Below, piece after piece: positions 7,874-14,685 of a stretch of 64,000 bases of DNA (its first letter is position 1; each line of letters opens with the position of its first letter). The notes below the pieces were generated by a model, which was not told the origin of the DNA, searched no databases, and saw only the letters and a program-made list of their open reading frames with translations. This DNA comes from JAYFQE01 sp034927345 (GTDB lineage: Bacteria; Bacillota; Clostridia; Saccharofermentanales; UBA5734), in the NCBI GenBank assembly GCA_034927345.1, contig JAYFQE010000001.1:62001-126000 (forward strand). Direction: 5' to 3'. The translations under genes and the position numbers were made by a program.

Positions 7874-9235
7874 TTATATACAATTAAGAACAATATGTGA
7901 TTTGATTATCATTCTGAAAATGATCTCATATAGTTCGTCATAGATGTTTGTTTTATCTATTCGAGATAGAGCATCTATATAAGCAGGCTTATCTTCAACC
8001 TTTATGTATATCGGTGGTAAACCTGCTCTGACAAGCTGAACATTCATAAATGCTCTTGACGTACGGCCGTTTCCTTCTGGGAAAGGATGTATCACAGTGA
8101 TTCTGTGATGAATTCTTGCGACGTGTTTTACAAATTCACTGGTCGGCATTTCACTATGCTTTTCATAATAGGTTTTGATGTCGTTATCTACCTTGGCAAG
8201 TTCATTAAAAATATCATGGTAGTCTACTGTTTCAAACTTGGCACCAAGTACTAAGGTGTTGTTTTGCCTTATGGAGCCGCCAAACTCGGGATGAGGATAA
8301 AAGGAAAATAGTTTCTTGTTCAGGAGCAATGTATCATAAATGCTTATTGACTCCTTAATAGGTTCAGCGAAGATATCTTGATACATAGCATAATGTCCGG
8401 CAACGGATAAATAGGTTTCGTTTCCCTCATTACAATAACTGCTGTTCTGCATATTGAGACGGAGATCAGTTACGATTTCTGAGGCCTGTTCTATAGTAAC
8501 ATCTAAGCCTTCCATTCGGCTGTCATTGTAAATGTACTCGTTCTGGAAGAGGTATCTGGCGTGGTCCGTAGGAGAAAAGGCCAGTTGCTCCTGATAATTA
8601 TCAATCAATCCAGCATAAAGATTAGCGTATGTCATATGCTGGGATTTACGAACCTTATCTGGAGCATATTTCGTTATTCTTTTCTTGAGTGATACTGATT
8701 CCGTATCTCCATCGATAGCGTGAATTCGATAAGCAATTCTGAAAAGGCAGGATTCAAAGCTGACACCAAAATAACCTGCAATTTCAAGAACATCATCAAA
8801 GCTGACATTGCCGCGAGCATTTTTACGTTTATTAACCTGAACCCCAAGTTCGGCAATAGGCATGAGAACAGCAGCAGCGAAACCGTCAGCGAAATATTCA
8901 ATCGCAGTTTTTTTCCCCAATATAGGGCACGAAATCTGTTTGTCGGCATCATGAAAATGGTGGCAGAGCTCATGAGCGGCAGTAAAACGTTGTCTGGTTA
9001 TTGGACGATTGGCATTGATTCCGACAATCGGAATATCATTCGCAGAGGCAGCAGGAACATAAACCCCCTCAAGTTTATGAAAATTTGAGAGCGTAAAGAG
9101 GACGCCCTCGTCTTTTAGAAAGGAAAACGGGTTGATTGGGTATTCAATTTTTCGATTACCGAAGTACGATATCAGATAGTCCGCTGCCATACGCTCCGAG
9201 TCAGTGTATTTAAGCGCTTCCAATCTAAAATCCAT
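7874..9235 (-). CDS. ImmA/IrrE-type metallopeptidase fused to Fic domain
   Basis: 453-residue cytosolic two-domain protein. Residues 1-170 are an ImmA/IrrE (peptidase M78) domain with zinc motif HELCH at 88-92, a likely third ligand E113 in IEYFADGFAA, and VLMP at 123-126. Residues 190-453 are a Fic domain with an intact active site, HPFPEGNGRTSR at 383-394 (HPFx[D/E]GNGRxxR). Upstream, YNDSRMEG at 236-243 aligns with the Fic inhibitory helix motif [S/T]xxxE[G/N], with D238 in place of Ser/Thr and the inhibitory glutamate E242 kept. Fic enzymes usually AMPylate proteins; ImmA proteases cleave XRE repressors. The ATG overlaps the stop of the XRE gene (TAATG), so the two are translationally coupled. 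A toxin or defence role with a built-in protease is inference. Confidence 0.9.
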   Translation of the reverse strand: MDFRLEALKYTDSERMAADYLISYFGNRKIEYPINPFSFLKDEGVLFTLSNFHKLEGVYVPAASANDIPIVGINANRPITRQRFTAAHELCHHFHDADKQISCPILGKKTAIEYFADGFAAAVLMPIAELGVQVNKRKNARGNVSFDDVLEIAGYFGVSFESCLFRIAYRIHAIDGDTESVSLKKRITKYAPDKVRKSQHMTYANLYAGLIDNYQEQLAFSPTDHARYLFQNEYIYNDSRMEGLDVTIEQASEIVTDLRLNMQNSSYCNEGNETYLSVAGHYAMYQDIFAEPIKESISIYDTLLLNKKLFSFYPHPEFGGSIRQNNTLVLGAKFETVDYHDIFNELAKVDNDIKTYYEKHSEMPTSEFVKHVARIHHRITVIHPFPEGNGRTSRAFMNVQLVRAGLPPIYIKVEDKPAYIDALSRIDKTNIYDELYEIIFRMIIKSHIVLNCI

Positions 9236-9555
9236 TACTTAGCCCTCTGCGCCTTCATCTGCTCCTTAAACCGAATCAAATTCATAATTTCTGTCCGATC
9301 GGTTTCATCTAAGTTTTCAAAACTGCGAGCGAACACAGTAGCTGGCTGACTAATTTCCGCTCCATGCAGAAGCGAATCTGCTGATACACCAAACAGTGTA
9401 CTTAGCTTAGATACATCCTCGGCAGTTACTTTACGGTTGCCATTTTCCATCTGGGTGAACGTTGCCCGGTTGATACCGAGGTAATTAGCAACATATTCTT
9501 GGGAAATATGAAGCTGAGTGCGTAATTCCTTCAATCTTTCATTGAGTTGTTTCAT
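9235..9555 (-). CDS. XRE-family HTH transcriptional regulator
   Basis: 106-residue protein. Residues 1-65 form a Cro/cI helix-turn-helix (ELRTQLHISQEYVANYLG, then NRATFTQMENGNRK). The C-terminal 35 residues are a short linker plus a helix (DETDRTEIMNLIRFKEQ). It resembles ImmR-like repressors that are targets of ImmA proteases, which fits the fused ImmA domain encoded next. AGGAGG about 7 nt before the ATG supports the start. The upstream region holds a palindrome and a half-site at the promoter, so it probably represses its own operon. Confidence 0.92.
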   Translation of the reverse strand: MKQLNERLKELRTQLHISQEYVANYLGINRATFTQMENGNRKVTAEDVSKLSTLFGVSADSLLHGAEISQPATVFARSFENLDETDRTEIMNLIRFKEQMKAQRAK

Positions 9556-9586
9556 GATTTTTCCTCCTTCAATTGCCAGCGTTATT

Positions 9587-9639
9587 ATTATATGCTTTTA
9601 AGTTAGAAAACGCAACAGAATAACGTTAGAAAATCTAAC
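9587..9639 (-). promoter_or_regulatory. Promoter and putative operators of the XRE / ImmA-Fic operon
   Basis: On the minus strand, TTGCGT (9610-9615), 17 nt and TATAAT (9587-9592) form a promoter 32 nt before the XRE start. A palindrome GTTAGAAAATCTAAC (6-bp arms) lies at 9625-9639, just upstream of the -35. A further half-site GTTAGAAAA at 9602-9610 covers the spacer and the edge of the -35. Binding by the XRE protein is inferred from position. Confidence 0.7.
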
Positions 9640-10020
9640 ATTAATTATTCGGGTTAATTATTCGTTCATATTAATTGAATAGTTAAATAGGGCTGCTTCG
9701 TGATATGAAATACTATTTTCTTTTTGTGTCAACTTCCGAAGAAGCGGGAATTTTACATTCATCCAACACACTAGTTTGTGAATGATGACTCCCATAATTT
9801 CTTTCTTGAGATCGACCAGCGTGTCGATGTCGTGGTTGATTTTATGCCTAAACAAGCCGTAATAAAAAACGATAAAGAAGGTAGGATGTTATCGAAGAGA
9901 AACAAAAAAGGTGAAAGAGCAATGTTAAAATGGATACAGAGAATACTTTCTGATAAAGGAACACCACAAGTATCGGTGTAAAATTCATCGATTATATCTT
10001 AAAAGAAAGGGAAATTGAAT
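9640..10020. other. AT-rich intergenic stretch without a convincing gene
   Basis: Two short frames exist, minus 9658-9855 (TTG start, no ribosome site) and plus 9778-9981, but neither resembles a known family. A 19-codon frame, MLKWIQRILSDKG onward, begins at about 9922 after AAAGGTGAAAGAG and could be a small peptide or a phage leftover. Nothing else was recognised. Confidence 0.4.
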
Positions 10021-10068
10021 ATGTCAGATAAAAATCTTAAATTCATGCTTTTAAGAAGGAGAAGATAA
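10021..10068 (+). CDS. 15-residue mini-ORF resembling the start of the next precursor
   Basis: MSDKNLKFMLLRRRR is preceded by AAAGAAAGGGAAATTGA and ends 1 nt before the precursor ATG. Its first residues copy the precursor's start: MSDKN-LKFMLL against MSKKNAVKFMMA. The ribosome site of the precursor (AGAAGGAGA) forms the arginine codons at its end. It may be a decayed tandem precursor whose frame was replaced by a ribosome site, or a coupling leader. Translation is unproven. Confidence 0.45.
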   Translation: MSDKNLKFMLLRRRR

Positions 10069-10069
10069 A

Positions 10070-10525
10070 ATGTCAAAGAAGAATGCAGTTAAGTTCATGA
10101 TGGCCAAGAGCAAGGATGAAAAGATCAAAAGCGATTTTGATGCCATCCTATGTAAATACCAAGGAAAAAATTTGTCAAGTGATGAGCAGGACAATATGCT
10201 GGAAGAAATCCGCCGGCTTGCGGAAGAATACGGGTATGATTTCTCGCCGGAGGATTTAATGGAGCTGCAAAAAAATGCCGAAGGGAAATTATCCGACGAT
10301 GATCTCTCCGAGGTAACCGGCGGAAAAGGGTGTATAATTTACAGCCCCTATTGGTGGCAATCTACGGATGTATTTTCCTGCGAGTATGTGAAAGACGATG
10401 TAGCTTTTTTAGACTACTATTTACAAAAAGATACCAATTGCCCAGATTATGAAGAGCGGACTTACGGTATTTGCGGTTCATCCGCCCACCAATGCAGTGG
10501 CTGCACACACTTTCGGTGCGACTAA
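10070..10525 (+). CDS. Nif11-type leader peptide RiPP precursor
   Basis: 151 residues. Residues 1-85 are an acidic helical leader ending LSDDDLSEVTGG, the double-glycine export/cleavage signal of Nif11-like and other RiPP leaders; GG is at 84-85. The 66-residue tail has seven cysteines (88, 104, 124, 135, 142, 145, 150), is rich in Tyr/Trp/Asp, and ends CSGCTHFRC. AAGGAGA lies about 9 nt before the ATG. No modification enzyme (LanM, cyclodehydratase, radical SAM) or C39-peptidase exporter lies nearby, so the precursor is orphaned here and would need enzymes from elsewhere or act unmodified. Family call is from leader features. Confidence 0.75.
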   Translation: MSKKNAVKFMMAKSKDEKIKSDFDAILCKYQGKNLSSDEQDNMLEEIRRLAEEYGYDFSPEDLMELQKNAEGKLSDDDLSEVTGGKGCIIYSPYWWQSTDVFSCEYVKDDVAFLDYYLQKDTNCPDYEERTYGICGSSAHQCSGCTHFRCD

Positions 10526-10549
10526 GAAATATGAGGGAGAAAATGCACG

Positions 10550-11860
10550 ATGAAGTGTGGTTTTTTTGAACTTGATATTACGCCTGCTCTGGGGAGTATC
10601 ATCCCCGGCAGCTTTGAAGCGAGGTATTCTGATACCGTTCGGGATACCCTCTTTGTAAGAGCGTTTGTCTGCTTGCATAACGGAAAAAATGCTGCGATTG
10701 TATCTGTGGATTGCGTAGGAATTACTGCCGATATAACAGAACGTATAAGAAGTCGGGTTGCAAGTATGACGCCGATAAAGCGTAGGGAGATTATGGTGAT
10801 GGCAACGCATTGCCATGCAGGAGGACCGACGCTTAACTGGGGGGAAGAGGTCGTAAGAAACGAGTTTTATATTCAGAACCTTGTGGACAAAGCGGCTGAC
10901 AGTATTATTGTTGCATACCAGAGAGCGGAAAGAGTGGAACTCAAAAAAGGAACAGAGCATCTTTGCGATGTTTCATTTATAAGAGTTTTTAAGATGAAGG
11001 ACGGAAGCTTTAAAACAAATCCGGGGGCTGAAAATGCAAATAAAATTGACTGCCCGTGTTCTGAGATTGATGACGATGTCCTGGTTCTGACAGCAAACAG
11101 AAATGGTGCTCCGATTGGCGCCATTGTTAATTTTGCTCTGCATCCTGCTATTGTTGCCGCAAATGAAACATCGGGTGACTATATATCAAGCCTAAGCCGT
11201 GAAATGAAAAAGGTCTGCGGACCGGATTTTGTTACTGTATTTATTAACGGCGCCTGCGGTGATATTAACCACATTAACACATCTGATTATGCAACATCGA
11301 CAAAACCCGGAAGGGATAGGTATATAGGCAGAAAGCTTTCGGAGAAGGTCTTGAGTGCAATTCAAAATTCGCAGGCTTTTTCCGGAAATATTGATGTATC
11401 TGAAAAAGAAATATCGGTAAGGTTAAGAAAACCCACGGCAGAGCAACTTTTACAATCTAAAGAGATACTTGATGTATTAGGTGATGAGCTTACAGAGTGT
11501 GTTCTTGCAAAAGGGAAAGATTATGTTGATGTATTTTTTGCTATGCAGGCTTTGCAAATACAAGCAGATAAGAACACGCAACGTTCTGTTTATCTCCAAA
11601 TAATAAAGATCGGCGACGTATCTGTTTTCGGTATTCCATGTCAGATTTTTGTGAATTATGGTAAAAAAATAAAGGCAGCTTGCGGTGTAGGTTGCATGAT
11701 ATCAGCATTCGCAAACGATTATTGCGGATACGTACCGACAAAAGAATGTATGAAAAAGGGCGTATATGAAGCGACGCTTGCGCCGACAAGTGCGCTTGAG
11801 GCAAATACAGGTGATAAAATTTGCGATGCTATTATCGAAATGTATCGTACAATTAAATAA
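10550..11860 (+). CDS. Neutral/alkaline ceramidase-like amidohydrolase
   Basis: 436-residue protein resembling the N-terminal catalytic domain of neutral/alkaline (non-lysosomal) ceramidases. It begins FFELDITPALG, has MVMATHCHAGGPTLNWG with metal-binding histidines, a second histidine in NFALHPAIV, and INGACGDINH near the middle, matching the NGxxGDV/INP region of the family. There is no signal peptide, whereas many ceramidases are secreted, so it is probably cytosolic with another substrate. GAGGGAGA precedes the ATG. It starts 24 nt after the Nif11 precursor stop, so the two may be cotranscribed; a functional link is speculative. Confidence 0.75.
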   Translation: MKCGFFELDITPALGSIIPGSFEARYSDTVRDTLFVRAFVCLHNGKNAAIVSVDCVGITADITERIRSRVASMTPIKRREIMVMATHCHAGGPTLNWGEEVVRNEFYIQNLVDKAADSIIVAYQRAERVELKKGTEHLCDVSFIRVFKMKDGSFKTNPGAENANKIDCPCSEIDDDVLVLTANRNGAPIGAIVNFALHPAIVAANETSGDYISSLSREMKKVCGPDFVTVFINGACGDINHINTSDYATSTKPGRDRYIGRKLSEKVLSAIQNSQAFSGNIDVSEKEISVRLRKPTAEQLLQSKEILDVLGDELTECVLAKGKDYVDVFFAMQALQIQADKNTQRSVYLQIIKIGDVSVFGIPCQIFVNYGKKIKAACGVGCMISAFANDYCGYVPTKECMKKGVYEATLAPTSALEANTGDKICDAIIEMYRTIK

Positions 11861-11930
11861 AGATCAAGAATGCGCTTCGGGCGATTTAACGGTATTGCAT
11901 TTGTCCTTTAAATCATCAGGAAAATGATCA

Positions 11931-12559
11931 GTAACAATATCGTCTTTCCAGGCGGCAGCCGCATGTGGCGCGGACATGATCGAAACCGACATTCATATGA
12001 CCCGGGATAAGGAATTGGTTCTTATTCACGATAACTGTGTCGACAGAACAACGGATGGAAAAGGTTTTATTAGGGAAATGACGTTGCCCGATATTAAAAA
12101 ACTGGATGCCAGAAGCTGGAAGAACGGCCGTTTTACTGGCTTGCGGATTCCCACGCTTGGCGAGTTTCTTGATTCGGTTCAGGATAACGCCGATTTACTC
12201 TTTAATTTCGAACTGAAGGATTATCCTGAGGAATGCGGTATTTCGTTTTGTTATGAAAGCGTAAACCGAACCTTGTCCATGATTCGGGAATATGGCCTGG
12301 AAAATCGGTGCGTGATCAACAGTTTCAGCGCTCATATCTGAGTATCTGTACTGCGCTTGCATTTTCGACGAAACGCCCATGTCCGTGGAAGGAATGGTTT
12401 GACAAGCTTATATCCTATGGGATTGAACCCTGGCTTGGACGCGGCGTTCGGCTTCGGGAGGATTTCGAAAAAGCCGTCCGTTATGGAGGAAGAGCGTTTA
12501 CATCGGATGATCCGGCGGATGCCGTCCGTATTCTTAAAGAACTTGGGATGAGAGAATAA
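11931..12559 (+). pseudogene. Broken glycerophosphodiester phosphodiesterase gene
   Basis: The frame from 11931 reads TISSFQAAAACGADMIETD and then LVLIHDNCVDRTTDG, clear GDPD family sequence. The first residues (start and HRG motif) are missing. It stops at 12341 after SFSAHI. GDPD-like sequence continues in a second frame (SEYLYCACIFDETPMSVEG) and then a third (EWFDKLISYGIEPWLGRG...RAFTSDDPADAVRILKELG). At least two frame changes, probable internal loss and the missing start make it non-functional. Phosphodiester turnover was the ancestral role. Confidence 0.85.
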
Positions 12560-12561
12560 AA

Positions 12562-12750
12562 ATGATCGAAAATATTCGATTGGTTGCGTTTGATCTGGAC
12601 GGTACCCTGACTCAGCACAAAACGCAGCTTGAAGATTTTAACAGAGCGGTGCTCGATCATTTGGCCGACCGTTACTGTGATCATCAATTGCCGACCGCCG
12701 AAGAAAGCATTACAGAAATATTAAGGCTGCTTGAAATAATTTTGATATGA
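12562..12750 (+). pseudogene. HAD-family hydrolase fragment
   Basis: Begins normally with MIENIRLVAFDLDGTLTQHK (DxDGT nucleophile motif) and RAVLDHLADRY. The following 24 codons lead to a stop, giving 62 residues against about 200-280 for the family. The lysine and second acidic motifs are absent. It lies 2 nt after the broken GDPD gene, so the two were probably one operon that decayed by deletion. Confidence 0.75.
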
Positions 12751-13278
12751 TCGTTTAAATAAAATAATTATTAGACAAGGCTTGTTTGAATAATTTCGCT
12801 GTTTTACCATATGACTAATAAAATATTAATAACGGAAAAATGATTATAAATCATATGTTATTAAAAAACAAATCGTATTGAAATCTCATTTTTAAACACT
12901 GATTATATATATGAGTTTATATAATAATTGAGTTGTATGGAAAATGTAATAATTAATAAAATTTGTTGCAAACATAAAATTATATGATTATTATAAATAA
13001 TAATAAATAAATTAATTAGGATGTGATATAGATATAGAAATGAACATATGATATATAATGGTTTATTTAAGAAATGTATTGAAATCATAATTTGTCGATA
13101 ACTTTGCAATGTACGGAAATTATTATAAAAGACATGAATGACACTGAAATCAAATGATAAAGACCTTATAAATAATGAAAAATAAACTTGCAGTTAATTA
13201 GAAATAATTGACGTTAATTATTAGTAAGTTTGAATGCGTGCCTTTGTTCTGTGTATACATAAATATATGAGATGTTAT
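12751..13278. other. Very AT-rich gene-free stretch
   Basis: About 530 bases of almost pure A/T-rich sequence with frequent stops in all frames. The one 68-codon minus-strand frame (12903-13109) is composed of Ile/Leu/Tyr/Asn, as expected by chance at this base content. No RNA gene, repeat array or mobile element was recognised. Confidence 0.6.
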
Positions 13279-13308
13279 TTGTCAGCGTATAATAATTATA
13301 AGTATGAT
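13279..13308 (+). promoter_or_regulatory. Possible promoter of VanZ-like/ABC operon
   Basis: TTGTCA at 13279-13284, 18 nt spacer and TATGAT at 13303-13308. The transcript would have a 5' leader of about 125 nt containing the hairpin at 13375-13414. Confidence 0.45.
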
Positions 13309-13374
13309 GGAACAAGAGCAGCAATCAACAGTCCTGATAACTGTTATTTTCTGAGAAGTAAAGACTAAAGAAAT

Positions 13375-13414
13375 GTGATCCGGCAGTCAAATCAGTAATA
13401 GGCTGCCGGATCAC
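13375..13414 (+). promoter_or_regulatory. Perfect 12-bp inverted repeat in the operon leader
   Basis: GTGATCCGGCAG and CTGCCGGATCAC form a perfect 12-bp stem with a 16-nt loop, ending 12 nt before the GGAGG of the VanZ-like gene. No T-run follows, so it is not an ordinary terminator. It may be a dimeric-regulator operator or an mRNA structure acting on translation. Confidence 0.65.
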
Positions 13415-13439
13415 AAACAATATAAAGGAGGGCAAAAAT

Positions 13440-14012
13440 TTGACCATCGAATCAAATGTCCTTTATATGGTCGTCTCAATTGTTTATATAATTGTATTTT
13501 TATATTTACTTTTAAAACACAAATTAAATATTATGGAACATCTGGCACTCCTGTCTGTCTTTGCATCGCTAACGCTTTTTATTGCTTATTGGATCTTCCC
13601 AATCAATACCTTTAACCAAGCCTTAATTACTGAAGAGTCAAAACCGTATAAGAATGACTGGGTACCTTTTAAGCATATCATTAAATCATTCACTGAAGAT
13701 ATTACTTGTGTCGAACAGGCTGAAGATCGAGTTAAATATAGTGTGGGAATGGTGAATAATATTTTCCTTCCATTGGTCCTGGGGTTTGGCATGGCTTTTT
13801 TGAATAGAAAACGAAAACCGTTGCGAGCAACTGCGGCGGCGGCCATCATTTTATTAGCCATATTCATTCTGGGAATGATTCGTTTCTATTACTACTCACC
13901 AGAAACAACAGGCTTTGACTCGGCTTACATCCTTTTTCAATGGCTGGGCTTAATAATCGGCTACGCATTATATAAATTATCAATGAAAATGTTGCAATTA
14001 TCGGCGAGGTAA
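13440..14012 (+). CDS. VanZ-like membrane protein
   Basis: 190 residues with about five transmembrane segments. WVPFKHI near residue 74 and NNIFLPLVLGFG near 107 match the VanZ-like pattern (PF.. before a loop, N-x-x-LF-x-P-LG-x). Start is TTG at 13440 with AGGAGGG at 13426-13432, 7 nt upstream; no better ATG exists. Four nt separate its stop from the ABC ATPase gene. VanZ confers low-level teicoplanin resistance; many relatives have no known role. Together with the FtsX-type ABC system this suggests a cell-envelope or peptide-stress operon. Confidence 0.7.
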   Translation: MTIESNVLYMVVSIVYIIVFLYLLLKHKLNIMEHLALLSVFASLTLFIAYWIFPINTFNQALITEESKPYKNDWVPFKHIIKSFTEDITCVEQAEDRVKYSVGMVNNIFLPLVLGFGMAFLNRKRKPLRATAAAAIILLAIFILGMIRFYYYSPETTGFDSAYILFQWLGLIIGYALYKLSMKMLQLSAR

Positions 14013-14016
14013 TAAT

Positions 14017-14685
14017 ATGGCTAACCCGATTATTTGTGTTAAAAATTTGTGCAAAAATTACGTCGTTGGGCAAACCGAAATACATGCGCTTGATGATATC
14101 AATATGGAGCTATATCCGGGGCAGTTTTTATCAATCATGGGCAAGAGCGGATCAGGGAAGACAACGTTTCTAAATATGCTCGGTGGCCTTGACGTCCCAA
14201 CATCCGGGTCGGTCTATATTGATAATCAGGATATTGTCAGAATGCCCGAATCCCGGCTGAGTGTTTTTCGAAGGAAGAATATTGGAATCGTATTTCAATT
14301 TTTTAACCTGATTCCTGAACTCAACTTGAGAGAGAACATTATCATGCCGGCTTTGTTGGATCGAAAAAGCATTGACGAATCATACTTCAATGAACTCTGC
14401 GAAACATTGGCCATTAGCGATAGACTCATGCATTTGCCAGGACAATTATCGGGCGGACAACAGCAACGGGCAGCGATTGCCCGGGCGTTGATGATGAAAC
14501 CCAAGGTTGTGCTTTTTGACGAGCCGACCGGCAATCTAGATGAGATCTCATCGCAATCTGTGCTTCAACTGATTCGTCAGTTAGCCGATCAATTTAACCA
14601 GACCATTGTTCTGGTTACACACGATCAAGATGCTGCCGCTATCAGTGATTTCAGCGTGTTGTTTAGGGATGGTAAAATCGTATGA
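14017..14685 (+). CDS. ABC transporter ATP-binding protein (MacB/BceA/LolD type)
   Basis: 222 residues, the compact size of LolD/MacB/BceA ATPases. Walker A GKSGSGKTT, Q-loop FQFFNL, signature LSGGQQQRAAIARAL, Walker B VVLFDEPTGNLD and switch VTHDQDAA are all intact. GAGG precedes the ATG. The stop overlaps the permease start (ATGA). It powers the FtsX-type permease encoded next, in a mechanotransmission system rather than a classical pore exporter. Confidence 0.93.
   Translation: MANPIICVKNLCKNYVVGQTEIHALDDINMELYPGQFLSIMGKSGSGKTTFLNMLGGLDVPTSGSVYIDNQDIVRMPESRLSVFRRKNIGIVFQFFNLIPELNLRENIIMPALLDRKSIDESYFNELCETLAISDRLMHLPGQLSGGQQQRAAIARALMMKPKVVLFDEPTGNLDEISSQSVLQLIRQLADQFNQTIVLVTHDQDAAAISDFSVLFRDGKIV

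Noticed and set aside
9658..9855. 65-codon minus-strand frame
   Set aside because: It has a TTG start, no ribosome site and no recognisable family, so it is not called a gene.
12903..13109. 68-codon minus-strand open frame
   Set aside because: It is made almost only of Ile, Leu, Tyr and Asn in AT-rich DNA and lacks a ribosome site; a chance frame.
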